Origin: Protula sp. h YS-2021
Lineage: Eukaryota > Annelida > Polychaeta > Sabellida > Serpulidae
DNA length: 64,000 bases
Assembly (NCBI GenBank): GCA_949752745.1
Contig: OX457025.1
Location: 96,103,804 to 96,167,803, forward strand
Reading direction: 5' to 3'
The translations under genes and the position numbers were made by a program. The notes under the pieces were generated by a model. The model searched no databases and was not told the DNA's origin. It was given only the letters and a program-made list of their open reading frames with translations. This document shows, one piece after another, positions 1 through 12,400 of the stretch (positions are counted from its first letter, which is position 1; each line of letters starts with the position of its first letter).

Positions 1-1485
1 ACTCCTCTGCCTTCAAATTGACCATTGTTTTGACCAGGTGACCAATACCGTCTGTCCTAGCCCTTAACATCTACCCAATGAAAATCTCCCTTACAAAGTG
101 GTTTGACCGGTCGTACTGGGACGGCTGGTCAGGCGTTTTCTTAGCGCTCGGTTGCACTCTAGACCCGGACCCGCCAACACAGTTTTGGATTAAAAAATTA
201 CAGTACAACTTAGGAATCACTCATCTTTGGACTTCGAAAAATTCAATAGTAAACCTCGGACTTGGAATATCTTTTGTGTAAACTTTCGGAAAGCTTCTCC
301 TCGGAAGAAAAGCAAACACCGGATCACCATCTAAAACGGCAGGCGCTGAGATTAGGATCCAGCCTCGCAAAGATACGTATTTATTTCTGTTTTAAGGGTC
401 ATTTAATTTTGTATTTCTGAAAGTATTAATTTTGTAATTAAAGTTTCTCAGTGAAATGGTGACATGGGTAATAGCGAGTGTCATTCGGAGAGTATCAGAG
501 TTTGGTAATGTATGGTTTTATATGTAAAATAGATAGAATTAAGGTGGAAAGGGATAAAATAAAATAAGATTTAATGTGTTATTTGCTCGTCTCATTTGCC
601 AGTTTTCTCCAATTAACCTCCCCTTTTAGCCAGCAAACGGCGTAATAACGGTGCGGCAGCGAGAGCTACATTAATAAAATTATTCCCCTACATTTTCATT
701 TTATAATACTATCATCGTAAATGCACGGATTGTTTCGCACAAGTTCAATCATCTTTTCTAAGTCCTCCGTAGAAACTTTTATGGATTTCGGCACTTTTTA
801 TTTTCTTTTTGTAAACACGTTTTGCTTTTTATTCGGGATAGCCCGATTTTAAACGTCATGACATGGAATTCCCTTTCTTATCCAGGATGATTTATGATGC
901 GTTTTGGATCCGTATTGCCAGTTGAATCGCTCACGGAGCGATCAGATGCGTATGCGTACAGTTTATACGCATACGCAATACGTATACGCATACGCATACA
1001 TGGAGCCGAACTCTATGAAAATATAGTAATTCGATTTTTTATACGCATACGCAATACGCATACGCATACGGACACATGGAGCCGCTGCTTTAAGCTATAC
1101 TGGTCTTTATTAAATGGGTGCGTATTTATACCTCACCTGGATGTGGATTCGCAAAAACCTGGGGAATTTTACCGCATTTTGGAATGACATTTCAATCTCA
1201 GTAATAGGATTATCTTACCTTTCAATCAAAAGCAAATAAAACCCTGTAATACTATTAAATTAATGCATAAGATTGAGGAACCGGATAAGATGGGGATTCG
1301 GGGATTAAACAAAAGTAGGAAACACGTAATCCATATATCCCCGGGTTCAATAGGATATGGATTCATCGCGAAGGTATGTTTAATCCATCGTTCTGGCATC
1401 TCAGGTTTGAACAATTCTATTTATGGTTTAATTTTTAAAACAACTAAAATTAAAATTCGTCCCTTTTGTCGCATTTTAGGTAAAG
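1..1485. other. Intergenic DNA, no gene recognised
   Basis: The open frames here are short and resemble no protein family I know. The only structure I see is a pair of ATACGC-rich direct repeats, listed separately. The stretch is moderately AT-rich like most of the host DNA in this window. Confidence 0.6.
944..1085. repeat. Direct repeat built from ATACGC hexamers
   Basis: Two copies of a segment made of ATACGCATACGCAATACG followed by more ATACGC units lie near 970-1005 and 1040-1075. Each ends in ACATGGAGCCG. They are about 70 bp apart. This looks like local duplication of a short-period repeat. No function is evident. Confidence 0.7.
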
Positions 1486-2815
1486 TCGCAAATGTCGCAG
1501 TCCCTTATGTCGCGTCCCCAACGTCGCCGTCCCTTATGTCGCGTCCCCAACGTCGCCGTCCCTTATGTTGCGTCCTTAACGTCGCCGTCCGTTATGTCGC
1601 GTCCCCAACGTCGCCGTACCTTATGTCGCGTCCTTAACGTCGCCGTCCCTTATGTCGCGTCCTTAACGTCGCCGTCCCTTATGTTGCGTCCCCAACGTCG
1701 CCGTCCCTTATGTCGCGTCCCCAACGTCGCCGTCCCTTATGTCGCGTCCCCAACGTCGCCGTCCCTTATGTCGCGTCCTTAACGTCGCCGTCACTTATGT
1801 CGCGTCCTTAACGTCGCCGTCCCTTATGTCGCGTCCTTAACGTCGCCGTCCCTTATGTCGCGTCCCCAACGTCGCCGTCCCTTATGTCGCGTCCTTAACG
1901 TCGCCGTCCCTTATGTCGCGTCCCCAACGTCGCCGTACCTTATGTCGCGTCCTTAACGTCGCCGTCCCTTATGTCGCGTCCCTTCGTCGCCGTCCCTTAT
2001 GCCGCGTCCCTAACGTCGCTGTCGCTTAAGTCGCGTCCCCAACGTCGCCGTCCCTTATGTCGCGTCCTTAACGTCGCCGTCCCTTATGTCGCGTCCCCAA
2101 CGTCGCCGTCCCTTATGTTGCGTCCTTAACGTCGCCGTCCCTAATGTCGCGTCCCCAACGTCGCCGTACCTTATGTCGCGTCCTTAACGTCGCCGTCCCT
2201 TATGTCGCGTCCTTAACGTCGCCGTCCCTTATGCCGCGTCCCTTCGTCGCCGTCCCTTATGCCGCGTCCCTTCCGTCGCCGTCCCTTATGCCGCGTCCCT
2301 TCCGTCGCCGTCCATTATATCGCGTCCCTAACGTCGCCGTCGCTTAAGTCGCGTCCCCAACGTCCCCGTCCCTTATGTCGCGTCCTTAACGTCGCCGTCC
2401 CTTATGTCGCGTCCCCAACGTCGCCGTCCCTTATGTTGCGTCCTTAACGTCGCCGTCCCTTATGTCGCGTCCCCAACGTCGCCGTACCTTATGTCGCGTC
2501 CTTAACGTCGCCGTCCCTTATGTCGCGTCCTTAACGTCGCCGTCACTTATGCCGCGTCCCTTCGTCGCCGTCCCTTATGCCGCGTCCCTTCCGTCGCCGT
2601 CCCTTATGCCGCGTCCCTTCCGTCGCCGTCCATTATATCGCGTCCCTAACGTCGCCGTCGCTTAAGTCGCGTCCCCAACGTCGCCGTACCTTATGTCGCG
2701 TCCTTAACGTCGCCGTCCCTTATGTCGCGTCCTTAACGTCGCCGTCCCTTATGCCGCGTCCCTAACGTCGCCGACCCTTTTATCGCGTCCCTAACGTCGC
2801 CGTCCCTTATGCCGC
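1486..2815. repeat. 29-bp GC-rich minisatellite with higher-order structure
   Basis: About 45 tandem copies of a 29-bp unit built from CCCTTATGTCGCGTCC and CCAACGTCGCCGT are visible. Variants replace CCAA with TTAA or shorten the unit. A block of about 318 bp (roughly 11 units) is duplicated: the segment starting at 2144 recurs almost exactly at 2462. The unit is CpG-rich, unlike its surroundings. The Arg/Pro/Val-rich open frames across it are by-products of the repeat and not genes. Confidence 0.9.
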
Positions 2816-4100
2816 TGAGGGGGGTCTCTGAAGACTACAAAGAATATTGCTCCGTACCAACCCCCCCCCCCCCCCCTTTATTATTGCTCCGTACCTATGA
2901 AAGATTTATATTCCCCCAGGGGAAGCTATACTAGTTTTCTATCTCCCCCTCCTACCTTTTTTGCCCCCTTGTGTTCAGCTTCCCCCCATTCAGGCTCGCC
3001 CCCCCCCCCCCGTATTTTTCTTCTTCTCTCTTTTGTTTTAGTTTTTATTTATGCATTGTAACGAGCGGTTAAAACAGCCACATGAGAAATCTTGGGTGAT
3101 TTTAAGGCATAAGATATAGTCCTGACGGTAAGTATAAACTGGAAGCTTCTTCACCATCTGTTATCACTTCCTAAATTAAAGATAAAGTTGAAAATACAAC
3201 AAAGCACATCTTGGATAATGTGGATGTTATTTATGATAATATTAGCGATCAGAAGTATCCACCTGTCTCTAAAGATGCTAAAAAGGGTATAAAGAGAAAA
3301 CTTTCTGATCAAGGATGCCTTTTTTTCATTTTTGTTTGAATTATGTTGAATTTAGTCAAAAAGTAGTTTAAGATAGTTATATACAGTTTCATTTGGTCAA
3401 TTTATTCACATGAACAAATATTATGAAAATATATTTACACGCAAAAAAGTTCGTGGGGGTGGGGTGGGGGGCAAATATACTGGAGGGGATGGGAAATAGC
3501 ATAGCTATACCTAGTATAGCTTCCCCCGGGGAGATCTGTACGGGGGGAGGAGGGGGGGGGGTAAGAGAGTCTCTTACACCGCAAATTGGGCTTGAACTAA
3601 CTTCAGCGGCTTCGACGTGCGATGGTTACGTGTTCTTTGTTTTTACGCTCAAGATTAAGAACACGAGAAGACATATATTTAAATTGCATACGATCTTTTT
3701 ATTCTGTGTGTGTGTGTGTGTACCAAATATGACTTTTCTATGACAAATAGTTATAGGAAACCATTTTAAAACAAAAATAACGCGTGGGGTTATTTTGAAA
3801 TTTTAAGTCAAGGTCAAAATATGCCGAGATCGCACCATCCTTTGCATCATAGCAAATTTTTTTTTGTCAATCCCCTAATCCCAGAGGATTTTTTTTCTGA
3901 CACCATCGCTAATGGAAACAATATAAATGGATGACAGGAACACATTTTCGAAACTAGACCGAATTTCGCTACACGTAGCGAAATGACACCCACTTGCAAT
4001 GGTATAATCTATCTGGTTAAAGACATATTTTCAGTCTTTCCACATAATTGTCAGCTTCCGACTTATTATCATGAACAAGGACATCGAAGTATAATGTAAT
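2816..4100. other. Intergenic DNA with C and G homopolymers, no gene
   Basis: Long C runs occur near 2860-2877 and 3000-3011, a G-rich tract near 3540-3561, and a short TG repeat near 3705-3720. No coding region or RNA gene is recognised. Confidence 0.55.
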
Positions 4101-4124
4101 CTCAAATAATCAAATTCAGTTTTC

Positions 4125-5530
4125 TAACCGTTTTCGAGGTAATGGTCAACTTCCGGTTTTTGACCTTGACCATGACGGAGGAGGTCAAGGTCACCGAGGT
4201 ACCTCTTATATAACGTCTTTTAGGCCCAAAGGGTCGAAAATAAGCTCAAAATCGCTCTATCTCTAACCGTTTTCGAGATAATGGTCAACTTCCGGTTTTC
4301 GACCTTGACCATGACGGAGGAGGTCAAGGTCACCGAGGTACCTCTTATATAACGTCTTTTAGGCCCAAAGGGTCGAAAATAAGCTCAAAATCGCTCTATC
4401 TCTAACCGTTTTCGAGATAATGGTCAACTTCCGGTTTTTGACCTTGACCATGACGGAGGAGGTCAAGGTCACCGAGGTACCTCTTATATAACGTCTTTTA
4501 GGCCCAAAGGGTCGAAAATAAGCTCAAAATCGCTCTATCTCTAACCGTTTTCGAGATAATGGTCAACTTCCGGTTTTCGACCTTGACCATGACGGAGGAG
4601 GTCAAGGTCACCGAGGTACCTCTGATATAACGTCTTTTAGGCCCAAAGGGTCGAAAATAAGCTCAAAATCGCTCTATCTCTAACCGTTTTCGAGATAATG
4701 GTCAACTTCCGGTTTTCGACCTTGACCATGACGGAGGAGGTCAAGGTCACCGAGGTACCTCTGATATAACGTCTTTTAGGCCCAAAGGGTCGAAAATAAG
4801 CTCAAAATCGCTCTATCTCTAACCGTTTTCGAGATAATGGTCAACTTCCGGTTTTCGACCTTGACCATGACGGAGGAGGTCAAGGTCACCGAGGTACCTC
4901 TTATATAACGTCTTTTAGGCCCAAAGGGTCGAAAATAAGCTCAAAATCGCTCTATCTCTAACCGTTTTCGAGATAATGGTCAACTTCCGGTTTTCGACCT
5001 TGACCATGACGGAGGAGGTCAAGGTCACCGAGGTACCTCTTATATAACGTCTTATAGGCCCAAAGGGTCGAAAATAAGCTCAAAATCGCTCTATCTCTGA
5101 CCGTTTTCGAGATAATGGTCAACTTCCGGTTTTTGACCTTGATCATGACGCAGGAGGTCAAGGTCACCGAGGTACCTCTTATATAACGTCTTTTAGGCCC
5201 AAAGGGTCGAAAATAAGCTCAAAATCGCTCTATCTCTAACCGTTTTCGAGATAATGGTCAACTTCCGGTTTTCGACCTTGACCATGACGGAGGAGGTCAA
5301 GGTCACCGAGGTACCTCTGATATAACGTCTTTTAGGCCCAAAGGGTCGAAAATAAGCTCAAAATCGCTCTATCTCTAACCGTTTTCGAGATAATGGTCAA
5401 CTTCCGGTTTTCGACCTTGACCATGACGGAGGAGGTCAAGGTCACCGAGGTACCTCTAATATAACGTCTTATAGGCCCAAAGGGTCGAAAATAAGCTCAA
5501 AATCGCTCTATCTCTAACCGTATTCGAGAT
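4125..5530. repeat. 139-bp satellite, about ten copies
   Basis: Successive TAACCGTTTTCGAGATAATG starts lie at 4264, 4403 and 4542, giving a 139-bp period, and the array runs to about 5525. Copies differ by few bases. Each unit carries TTGACCTTGACCATGACGG (or TCGACC...) followed by GAGGTCAAGGTCACC, so it presents an inverted pair of AGGTCA-type motifs around CATGACGG. Degenerate relatives occur near 30120-30650, 39000-39850, 62500-63180 and at the right window edge. It is a dispersed family that has been amplified locally here. Confidence 0.9.
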
Positions 5531-6170
5531 AATGGACAATTTGTCTCTAAGGGATTTCAATATACAAAAGTCACATGACCTTGACCTTGACACTGAATGT
5601 AAAGATTCCATCAAAGATGTTACTGCCTACTGACACTGTACACGTGTTGAAACAAGGATTTGAGCGCTATTTCCAGCAAGTTTTCGTGATGGAATAGGTT
5701 TTTGAAAAAATATTTTGACCTCAATTTGACCTTGAAGGTCAAGGTCAAGGTCAAAAAATTTCGATGCACCACTTTCGATGACCCTCCATACATGTACCAA
5801 GTTTGGTTGGTCTAGCTTCAGTGGTCTCGGACGTCTTCGAGATAACTCATTGTTTTTCTTAAATAACGTTTTTCGCGATTTCAAGGTCATGGTCAAGGTC
5901 AAGGTCAAAAATTTTTATTCGTTGCTTTGTATCACATCGCCCTTTATATATATGCCAAGTTTGGCTTTTCTAGCTTCAACGGTCTTGCAGTAATTGTCTG
6001 AAAACCGTTTGACCTTTTTCGCGATTTGACCTTGACCAGTAAGGTCAAGGTCGAAAATTTTTATCAGGTGCACCACTTCAGATGACCCTCCATACATGTG
6101 CCAAGTTTGGTTGGTCTAGCTTCAGCGGTCTCGGAGGAGATGTCTGGAAACCGATTCGGCGGAAGAAGAA
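5531..6170. repeat. Degenerate dispersed repeat with AGGTCA-rich segments
   Basis: Roughly 150-bp units repeat about three times. Each has a CCATACATGT.CCAAGTTTGG segment, a TCTAGCTTCAG.GGTCTCGGA segment and a run of AAGGTCAAGGTCAAGGTCA. The block ends in GAGATGTCTGGAAACCG, and a similar tail occurs near 31470-31490. It adjoins the 139-bp satellite and is probably the body or tail of the same repeat family. Confidence 0.7.
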
Positions 6171-7080
6171 AAAAAATTTAAAAAAAGCGAGAAAAAAAAA
6201 GGAAAAATAGGTGAAGAATTCGAGGCAATCCATCCCCATTTGGCATTTTCAATGCCAAGTGGGAATAACTACATGAGTGTCCACATATGGAAACCCGTAC
6301 TTGTAAATGAGAATAATAGCCACAGTTATAGTACGGAAACAACAATGACAAGATAGTATGGAAAAAATTTAATTGTGAAAACAAAGAAGTTTGCAGCTTT
6401 TTGAAAACGCAAATAATTACAATAATACTATTTAACATGAAGTGCCTTGAGCACAATGATACGCACGGCACGTATGGAAATCTTCACACGAATAGAGGAG
6501 TATAGTTAAAAGAAGCGGAGGAAACAAAACAATTGAAATATAATCCCAACAGACATTTAGAACCACACCTGGGATATTGAAAAGGTTCAGATTTTTTGTA
6601 CGATCGCATAAAACGACACTAATCATTAATGTTCCTTTGTGACAATTTTTTTTACTGAAGTACATTTTGACACAAACGTATGTTTCGTCGCCTTCGCATT
6701 GTATAGCATTTAAAGAGGTAATCTGATATTGTGACAAGCTGGAAAAAAAGCGAAGGAAAAGTAACAGACAGCATCAGGCTTGAATTTATTCCACTTTAAT
6801 GAAGCTGCACATTGTGAAGTTGATGCCAAATCATTGGTTAAACTTTCAATGTGTGATTTTCGGAGAGTAATTTTTACCGGAATATCAGTTAATGTCCAGC
6901 CAGACTGTTAACCGTCCTGAAACATTCAGAAAATGTAGATGCCAATTATAAAGCATACATTATATTTGAATGAAAAACCTTTTTATACTCTTTGAGAATT
7001 GCCAAATAAAGGCTTCAGCAGCCAGCAATGTTGAGGTAATTGCATAAGATATGGCCACCAGATAAGACCTCACACGTCAT
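6171..7080. other. Intergenic DNA, no gene recognised
   Basis: Only short open frames without family resemblance are present, and no repeat structure stands out. Confidence 0.5.
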
Positions 7081-7082
7081 TG

Positions 7083-7595
7083 TAACAATCGTTTTATTTC
7101 GTAAAATGCTTTTTACGAGTAAAAGCGTAGTTCGCTTTCTCCACCTTTAGACGGCGATCCCCATTGTCTGCGGTAATCGAGGCATAAACTGTGAATTTAA
7201 CTTTTCTAGACGTGAAGATGTACAATGTAAATAAGCAATGCGAAAAATTGCCTTATTAGGCAACACCGGAAACATTCGAGTGTTTAAGACTTATTGACAA
7301 CAAATTGCATCTACAGGAGGTGCCTTTCTTGTTTCAAAAGAATTAATGGAGCTAATGAACTGCAGGGGCTCTTCGCCCGTAGGAGGAAGGCTGGGCTATA
7401 TCCATATTCCTTTTTCACCTCAGTGAACCTCGGCGGGTTTGAATTGGGGATGGATTAAGGCGGGTAACCGAAGGTCTAAGGGGTGGAGAACGCGAACTAA
7501 ACTTTTACTTGTAAAAAGCGTTTTACGAAACAAAACGATAGTCTTGCTTCGCAAAAGGTAGCGTTCGCTTATCTCCACCTTTAGATTTTATTAAA
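7083..7595. repeat. Inverted repeat, possible fold-back/MITE-like element
   Basis: A segment near 7085-7160 containing CGTAAAATGCTTTTTACGAG recurs inverted near 7475-7550 as TTGTAAAAAGCGTTTTACGA. The arms are about 65-70 bp and the spacer about 320 bp. A further partial copy of the outer part (CTCCACCTTTAGA) lies near 7578-7590. I could not identify a target duplication or superfamily. Confidence 0.55.
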
Positions 7596-8061
7596 AACCG
7601 GTTTGGGGGTGAAACCCCCTTCTGACAAGTCTATGACCAATCTCCAGCTGACTGAAAAAATTCTATTCGGATGCTGACATTTCCTGTATAGCCCCTGTAC
7701 AACCCCTGTAAAGTCTTTTTAGTAGCTCTCACACCATATCTTGCTTGGAGCCCTGGCTGTAGCAGGTGGCTATGTGCTTGAAACCTTGAAACAGAGAGGA
7801 ACTTTAAAGCACCTGCTTGTTTGTTTTCAATGGAGGTGAATAGCCATGCCGTAGCCAATTGATTAGCCGACACGGGGCCCCCATTTCTACCAACACTTTG
7901 AAGATATAGTCTAGTCTTCTTCCTACGGACCTGCAGTTCAGTAGTTCCCTTAATTGTTGTGATAAAAGAACGGGCATCTCCTGGAGATGTGTCCTTCGTC
8001 TCTACGCGGTTCCATGATATGTTGCTACCTTATTGCCCGTGGCACTGTCCTCCTGTTGCCT

Positions 8062-9490
8062 CTATCTCTTGGCTGAGGGGGATTGGTTGCGTGACTGAGG
8101 TGCAGACCTGTCCCCTCTGTGTTGCCTCTTGAAGCGATTTTTATTGGAAGTGGCTCTTGCATAGGGGCATCTAGGGCAAAACATCAGCGCAAAGTTCTGG
8201 CATAGAGCTCTGTTTTCCAGGTTGACCTTCTTCACGTTATGAGGAGGGAATAGTTCTGATTGATGCAAGATGCTAGAATGTCTTAATTCTCTAGCTCCTA
8301 TGACCGAGGACCAGCAAGCTAGTAAGAACACATCCCTCCGCAACTGTTCCATTGAGATTAGATTATTTTTCCTCTTTGCCGTATCCAGGGTCTCGTCGAA
8401 AACACACTCCAGTAGTTTTAACGCCACGGAGCCGGATATCCCCGTTTGGGCTAGATCCCCCTTCAATGCTTTTAGCGTATGATCCTGCATTGAGGCAATG
8501 TTCAGCGTTTGGCGGGCTAGTCCCTCTAGGGTTTTAGCGTCCGAGTCTGGTTTGCTCTGGGCTTTTGCGCGTTGCTTTAGCGGCTCGATCGGAATGACAA
8601 TGTCTGCAGATCGATACGTTGGAGATCTGCGTCATGATCTTGCCCTCACCTGAGTCCATTCGCTGAAATTCTCTCTGCCTCGCCACCACGGCATTAGTGA
8701 TTCCGGCACTTGTGGTCAGAGGCAGAAATGCCTCCTGCTCTGGTTCTTCATTTTGCGAGGGCAGCCGAATGGTAGGCTCCCTTTTGCATGCGTAGAAGTT
8801 GCCTGCCACTACCTCCCACTAGCCGTGTAATTTCTTTAATTACATCTCTGAAAGTTATATCTTCCGACAAAATGCGCTGTAGGGTGGAGGGAGATCAGAG
8901 TCAGCTGGGGTGCGGATTGAGAGCCAGCTTACCACCGCTGGGTGCCTCCAATACTGCTGCCCTTTTGGCGATCGCAGTCCATCCAGGAGTCGGATAGTAT
9001 GAGTCAGTACTTCCACTTCTTCCTCTTGAAATTCACGCTCTGACGCTGGGTGTAACGGCTCTTTATCATCTTCCGTCTCCTGGTCACCTTCCACTGGTTA
9101 AAAGGATTTTATCCGTATCTCTAAGGGTGACCTGAAGAGTGAAGCTGGCTCGCGACTGTGTGTCTGTGTCCCTGCAGAACAGAAATATGTCTGACAAGGT
9201 AAGGGCTTCGTCGCTAGCCTGAACCTCACTCGGTTGCTTCCCCATTGATGTTGCTGCCGTGCGCGAAACCTTACTCGTGATGAGAGCACAGTGAGAGGCC
9301 AGTTGGGCTTGCGTCTGTTCTGCAACGTTCTCATCACAGTCATTTCTCTCACCAATGCTGGCTCTGGGGTCAGCCCTTGGCTGGGCATTGCACCAGCACT
9401 CAGTGGGTTGGATACCTGTGACTCCAAACGCTGTGACAGTGGATCCCTATTTCTCCCTCCTGGATAACTAACACAGGCGAGCTGCTCCAA
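8062..9490 (-). pseudogene. Frameshifted coding remnant, possibly retroelement gag-like
   Basis: Several consecutive minus-strand open segments (about 9490-9098, 9094-8855, 8809-8534 and 8490-8062) read as real protein in composition. They include an acidic Glu/Asp-rich stretch, a Leu-rich helical stretch and a C-terminal basic Arg/Ser/Gln tail after a Cys-containing segment (FCPRCPYARA). Their order and spacing suggest one gene broken by frameshifts. A basic tail after a helical domain would suit a gag-like protein of a DIRS or LTR element. I found no reverse transcriptase nearby and cannot name the family with confidence. Confidence 0.35.
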
Positions 9491-12400
9491 CTAACACTTC
9501 TAACTGTTACTGTTCAGCTCCCATTCGCAATACACCTGGTGGAGGGGCTTCAACAACCACGCGTCTCTCAATACCCCTCTGTCCTCCGTGTCTAACTGTC
9601 TCTGAAGGCACGGAGAGATTCGGCTTGGATTTTTTGGGGCTTTTACCCAGTGAGGGCTCAGTTAGTTGAGTATCTTCTGATGCCAGAGCTGGCGAAGATT
9701 TTGTTAGAGGTGTATCCTCAGACTCAGAAAGAACCTTCTGCTTTCTGCGTTCCTCGCTCAGCTCCTTGTGGTTCTTTAAACAGTTTATCTCTATTGCCTT
9801 CCACTCAATATGGGAGAGTTGCTCGCATTCAATGAGTGATCATGCAACAAACCCATTCTAGTTTACCCTTATTCTTTTCTCTCTCCTATCCACACCTAGA
9901 TAGAAGGGAGACACAGAAACTTCGGGAGGGATATAGACAAGAGGGATAACCCCCGTTGGTAGAGTCCCATTGGTAGAGATACGCGGGTAGAGGCACATCG
10001 GTAGAGCCACATGGTTGGAGCTACCAGGGTGCACCTACTCTTGCTAACCCTGCTACCGAAGTAGATATAGCCACTTGGCTCTTCCCTGTCAAATGGGTAC
10101 CTCTACCCAAATGGGTAGTGTCACTGGATGCCCTAACAAGCCCACAAGCGAGGAGAGTGGAAGCAATCCCGTGAAATTAGCTAGAAATGTTTAAGTCTAA
10201 TCGATGCCCTGGTAATTTAGGCACAGCAGCCCTGGCAAGCCAATGGCGCTGGGGTTACGGTGGAGCAGGGTGGCGCCAAGGCAACGACAGAACTTACCAG
10301 CACCACCGCCTGTCTTCGTGCAGCTCCAACACCCAGTCTGACACTAACGCCCTAACAGACAGTCAGATTGACACAGCTCCTAGTATCTCCAGGTACAGCT
10401 GAATCTGCTGATCCATGGAGAAATTACAGGAAACATGGTACCGTGACAAAGACCGCGTTGTTTTCTCTTGGTCAACAATACGATTCCTAGTGCCATTTAG
10501 CTTTGCATTGAAAGTACCGTTGAACTTCCGTCATAACATCAAACAGGAAAAACGAATTTGCTGACTCGTGGAGAAATTACGAGAAACATGGTATGGTAGC
10601 TAAGACCAGTTTGTTTATTCGCTGCCGGCTGTAGTTATCACTTCCTTGACAGACTCTCCCTGACTTTGCGAAAAAAAATAACACTGCTCCAACTCTCTTG
10701 ATTTTGTGGTCCCTTCTGTGGGTTCCCGATGCGCCCTTCCGTTGACAACCACTGCTGTAGACCTGGTGGAGTGGGGTGATCTATTTGTACCGCTTGTGCA
10801 GTACGTGCTTGAAGGTTCTGAATGTGCCTGCCATTGAGCTCCGTCAGCAGGTCATTGGGAAACAGGTGCGACTGTCCCACGCACTCTACATGCTGCACCT
10901 GAAAGCTTGTGCTGTGAGAGTTTACACCATTAGAGTACATTGTCCATCCGTAGCTGTATGCTGGACGATAGCAATGCTATGTGCAGTTTTATCACGTCAT
11001 TTGCACCACGAACTAAATCACCAAATCAGCTTGTTCGCCATGGATGCGCCGGATTCCAGAGCCCCACTCACCAAAGTCTAATTGACGTACTATAAGAATG
11101 TGAGCACCCGCCCTGTTCTAGCGAGGCCCTCGATGTAGCTGAGCTCTTTTTCCCTTGGTTACCTCGTACTGTATGTAACCAATTAGGGGCGTGTTTAGGG
11201 TAACCAAGTGGCTCGAAGTTGATGGTGTTTCTGATGGCCTGTAAGCCGCACAGAGAATCCCTTCTTTGAAAATCCGCCTTCTTTAACCTGATGGCGTCCC
11301 AAATGTCCAGTGTCCAGTGCTATGAATTCTGGGTACTGATCCCGCGGCCCCTTGTATGCCAGCCTGAAGTCTTGCTTATTTGAGCATCCTTACCTACTTG
11401 AACATATCTGACTGACATCCACGACATCAAGAAACGGGATGTGCAGAGGTTCCATCGCTGTTATTGACACCACTCACTTCCCCTGCTAAGGGACTTATCA
11501 CTGAGAAACGTCCCATGGTGACCATAACCAGTCGAGGTGCGTGTAGGCCTCGTTTTGCTCTCGTCCGCCCTCTGTTTTTCGTGGCACTGTTGGAAGGGGT
11601 GGCCATACGGCGACGGCTGGGCAGACGGCTACGTCTCCTTCATCGGCGAGGCGTCGATGAGTTCAGGGGGAAGGAGGACGGAAACGATATCAGACGATTG
11701 CGTTCTCCATCTGTCCCTCATGTCGCTAAGTAGCGTTGATGTGCGCTATAGACTGCTATGCCACCGGTCCTTCATCTGGATAACGAGCGTGCCCCGGGTG
11801 ATATCTCCTCTTTCGTGCTCGACGGTTTACATGCGGTAGTCTTGCTCGGGCTTCTCTGTGCCAGCTGTGGCACTGTTGCCTGTAGCGAAGGTGGGTGTGG
11901 AAGTCAAAGTCTTAGGAATTTATATATCTTTATTGCATTATGTGTAATGCGTGCGCTTCACTGATGTGATTCCTCAATCACGTAAAGACGCAACGATTAA
12001 CTGAAAAAAAATAAATAAAAATAAATCCTAAAACAAGTTCAATTACGTTTCGATCTCAAAATATTATTCGCGTGGAATTCAAAATAATTATCATTTTCAA
12101 ACATAGTCTAATATTCTCATCTAGTACAAACCAACATTTAATAATAATTAATAATCAATTAACCGACCTTACATTTATCATCTAGTACAAACTAACATTT
12201 GATAATAATTAATAATCAATAAACCGACCTGACATTTAACAATAGAGAAATATTGGCAAACACATCTTAATTACACATATATAATCGACCATATAATCTT
12301 GTGCGCAATTTGCTCAATGTGAATTAACTTCAGTCAATTTAAATCCACGAATTAACATAAAACAGCTCACCACATTTTATGCGCTCTTATATTCCTTAAC

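Noticed and set aside
1492..2765. Several Arg/Pro/Val-rich open frames
   Set aside because: They are translations of the 29-bp minisatellite, repeated in several frames, with no gene context.
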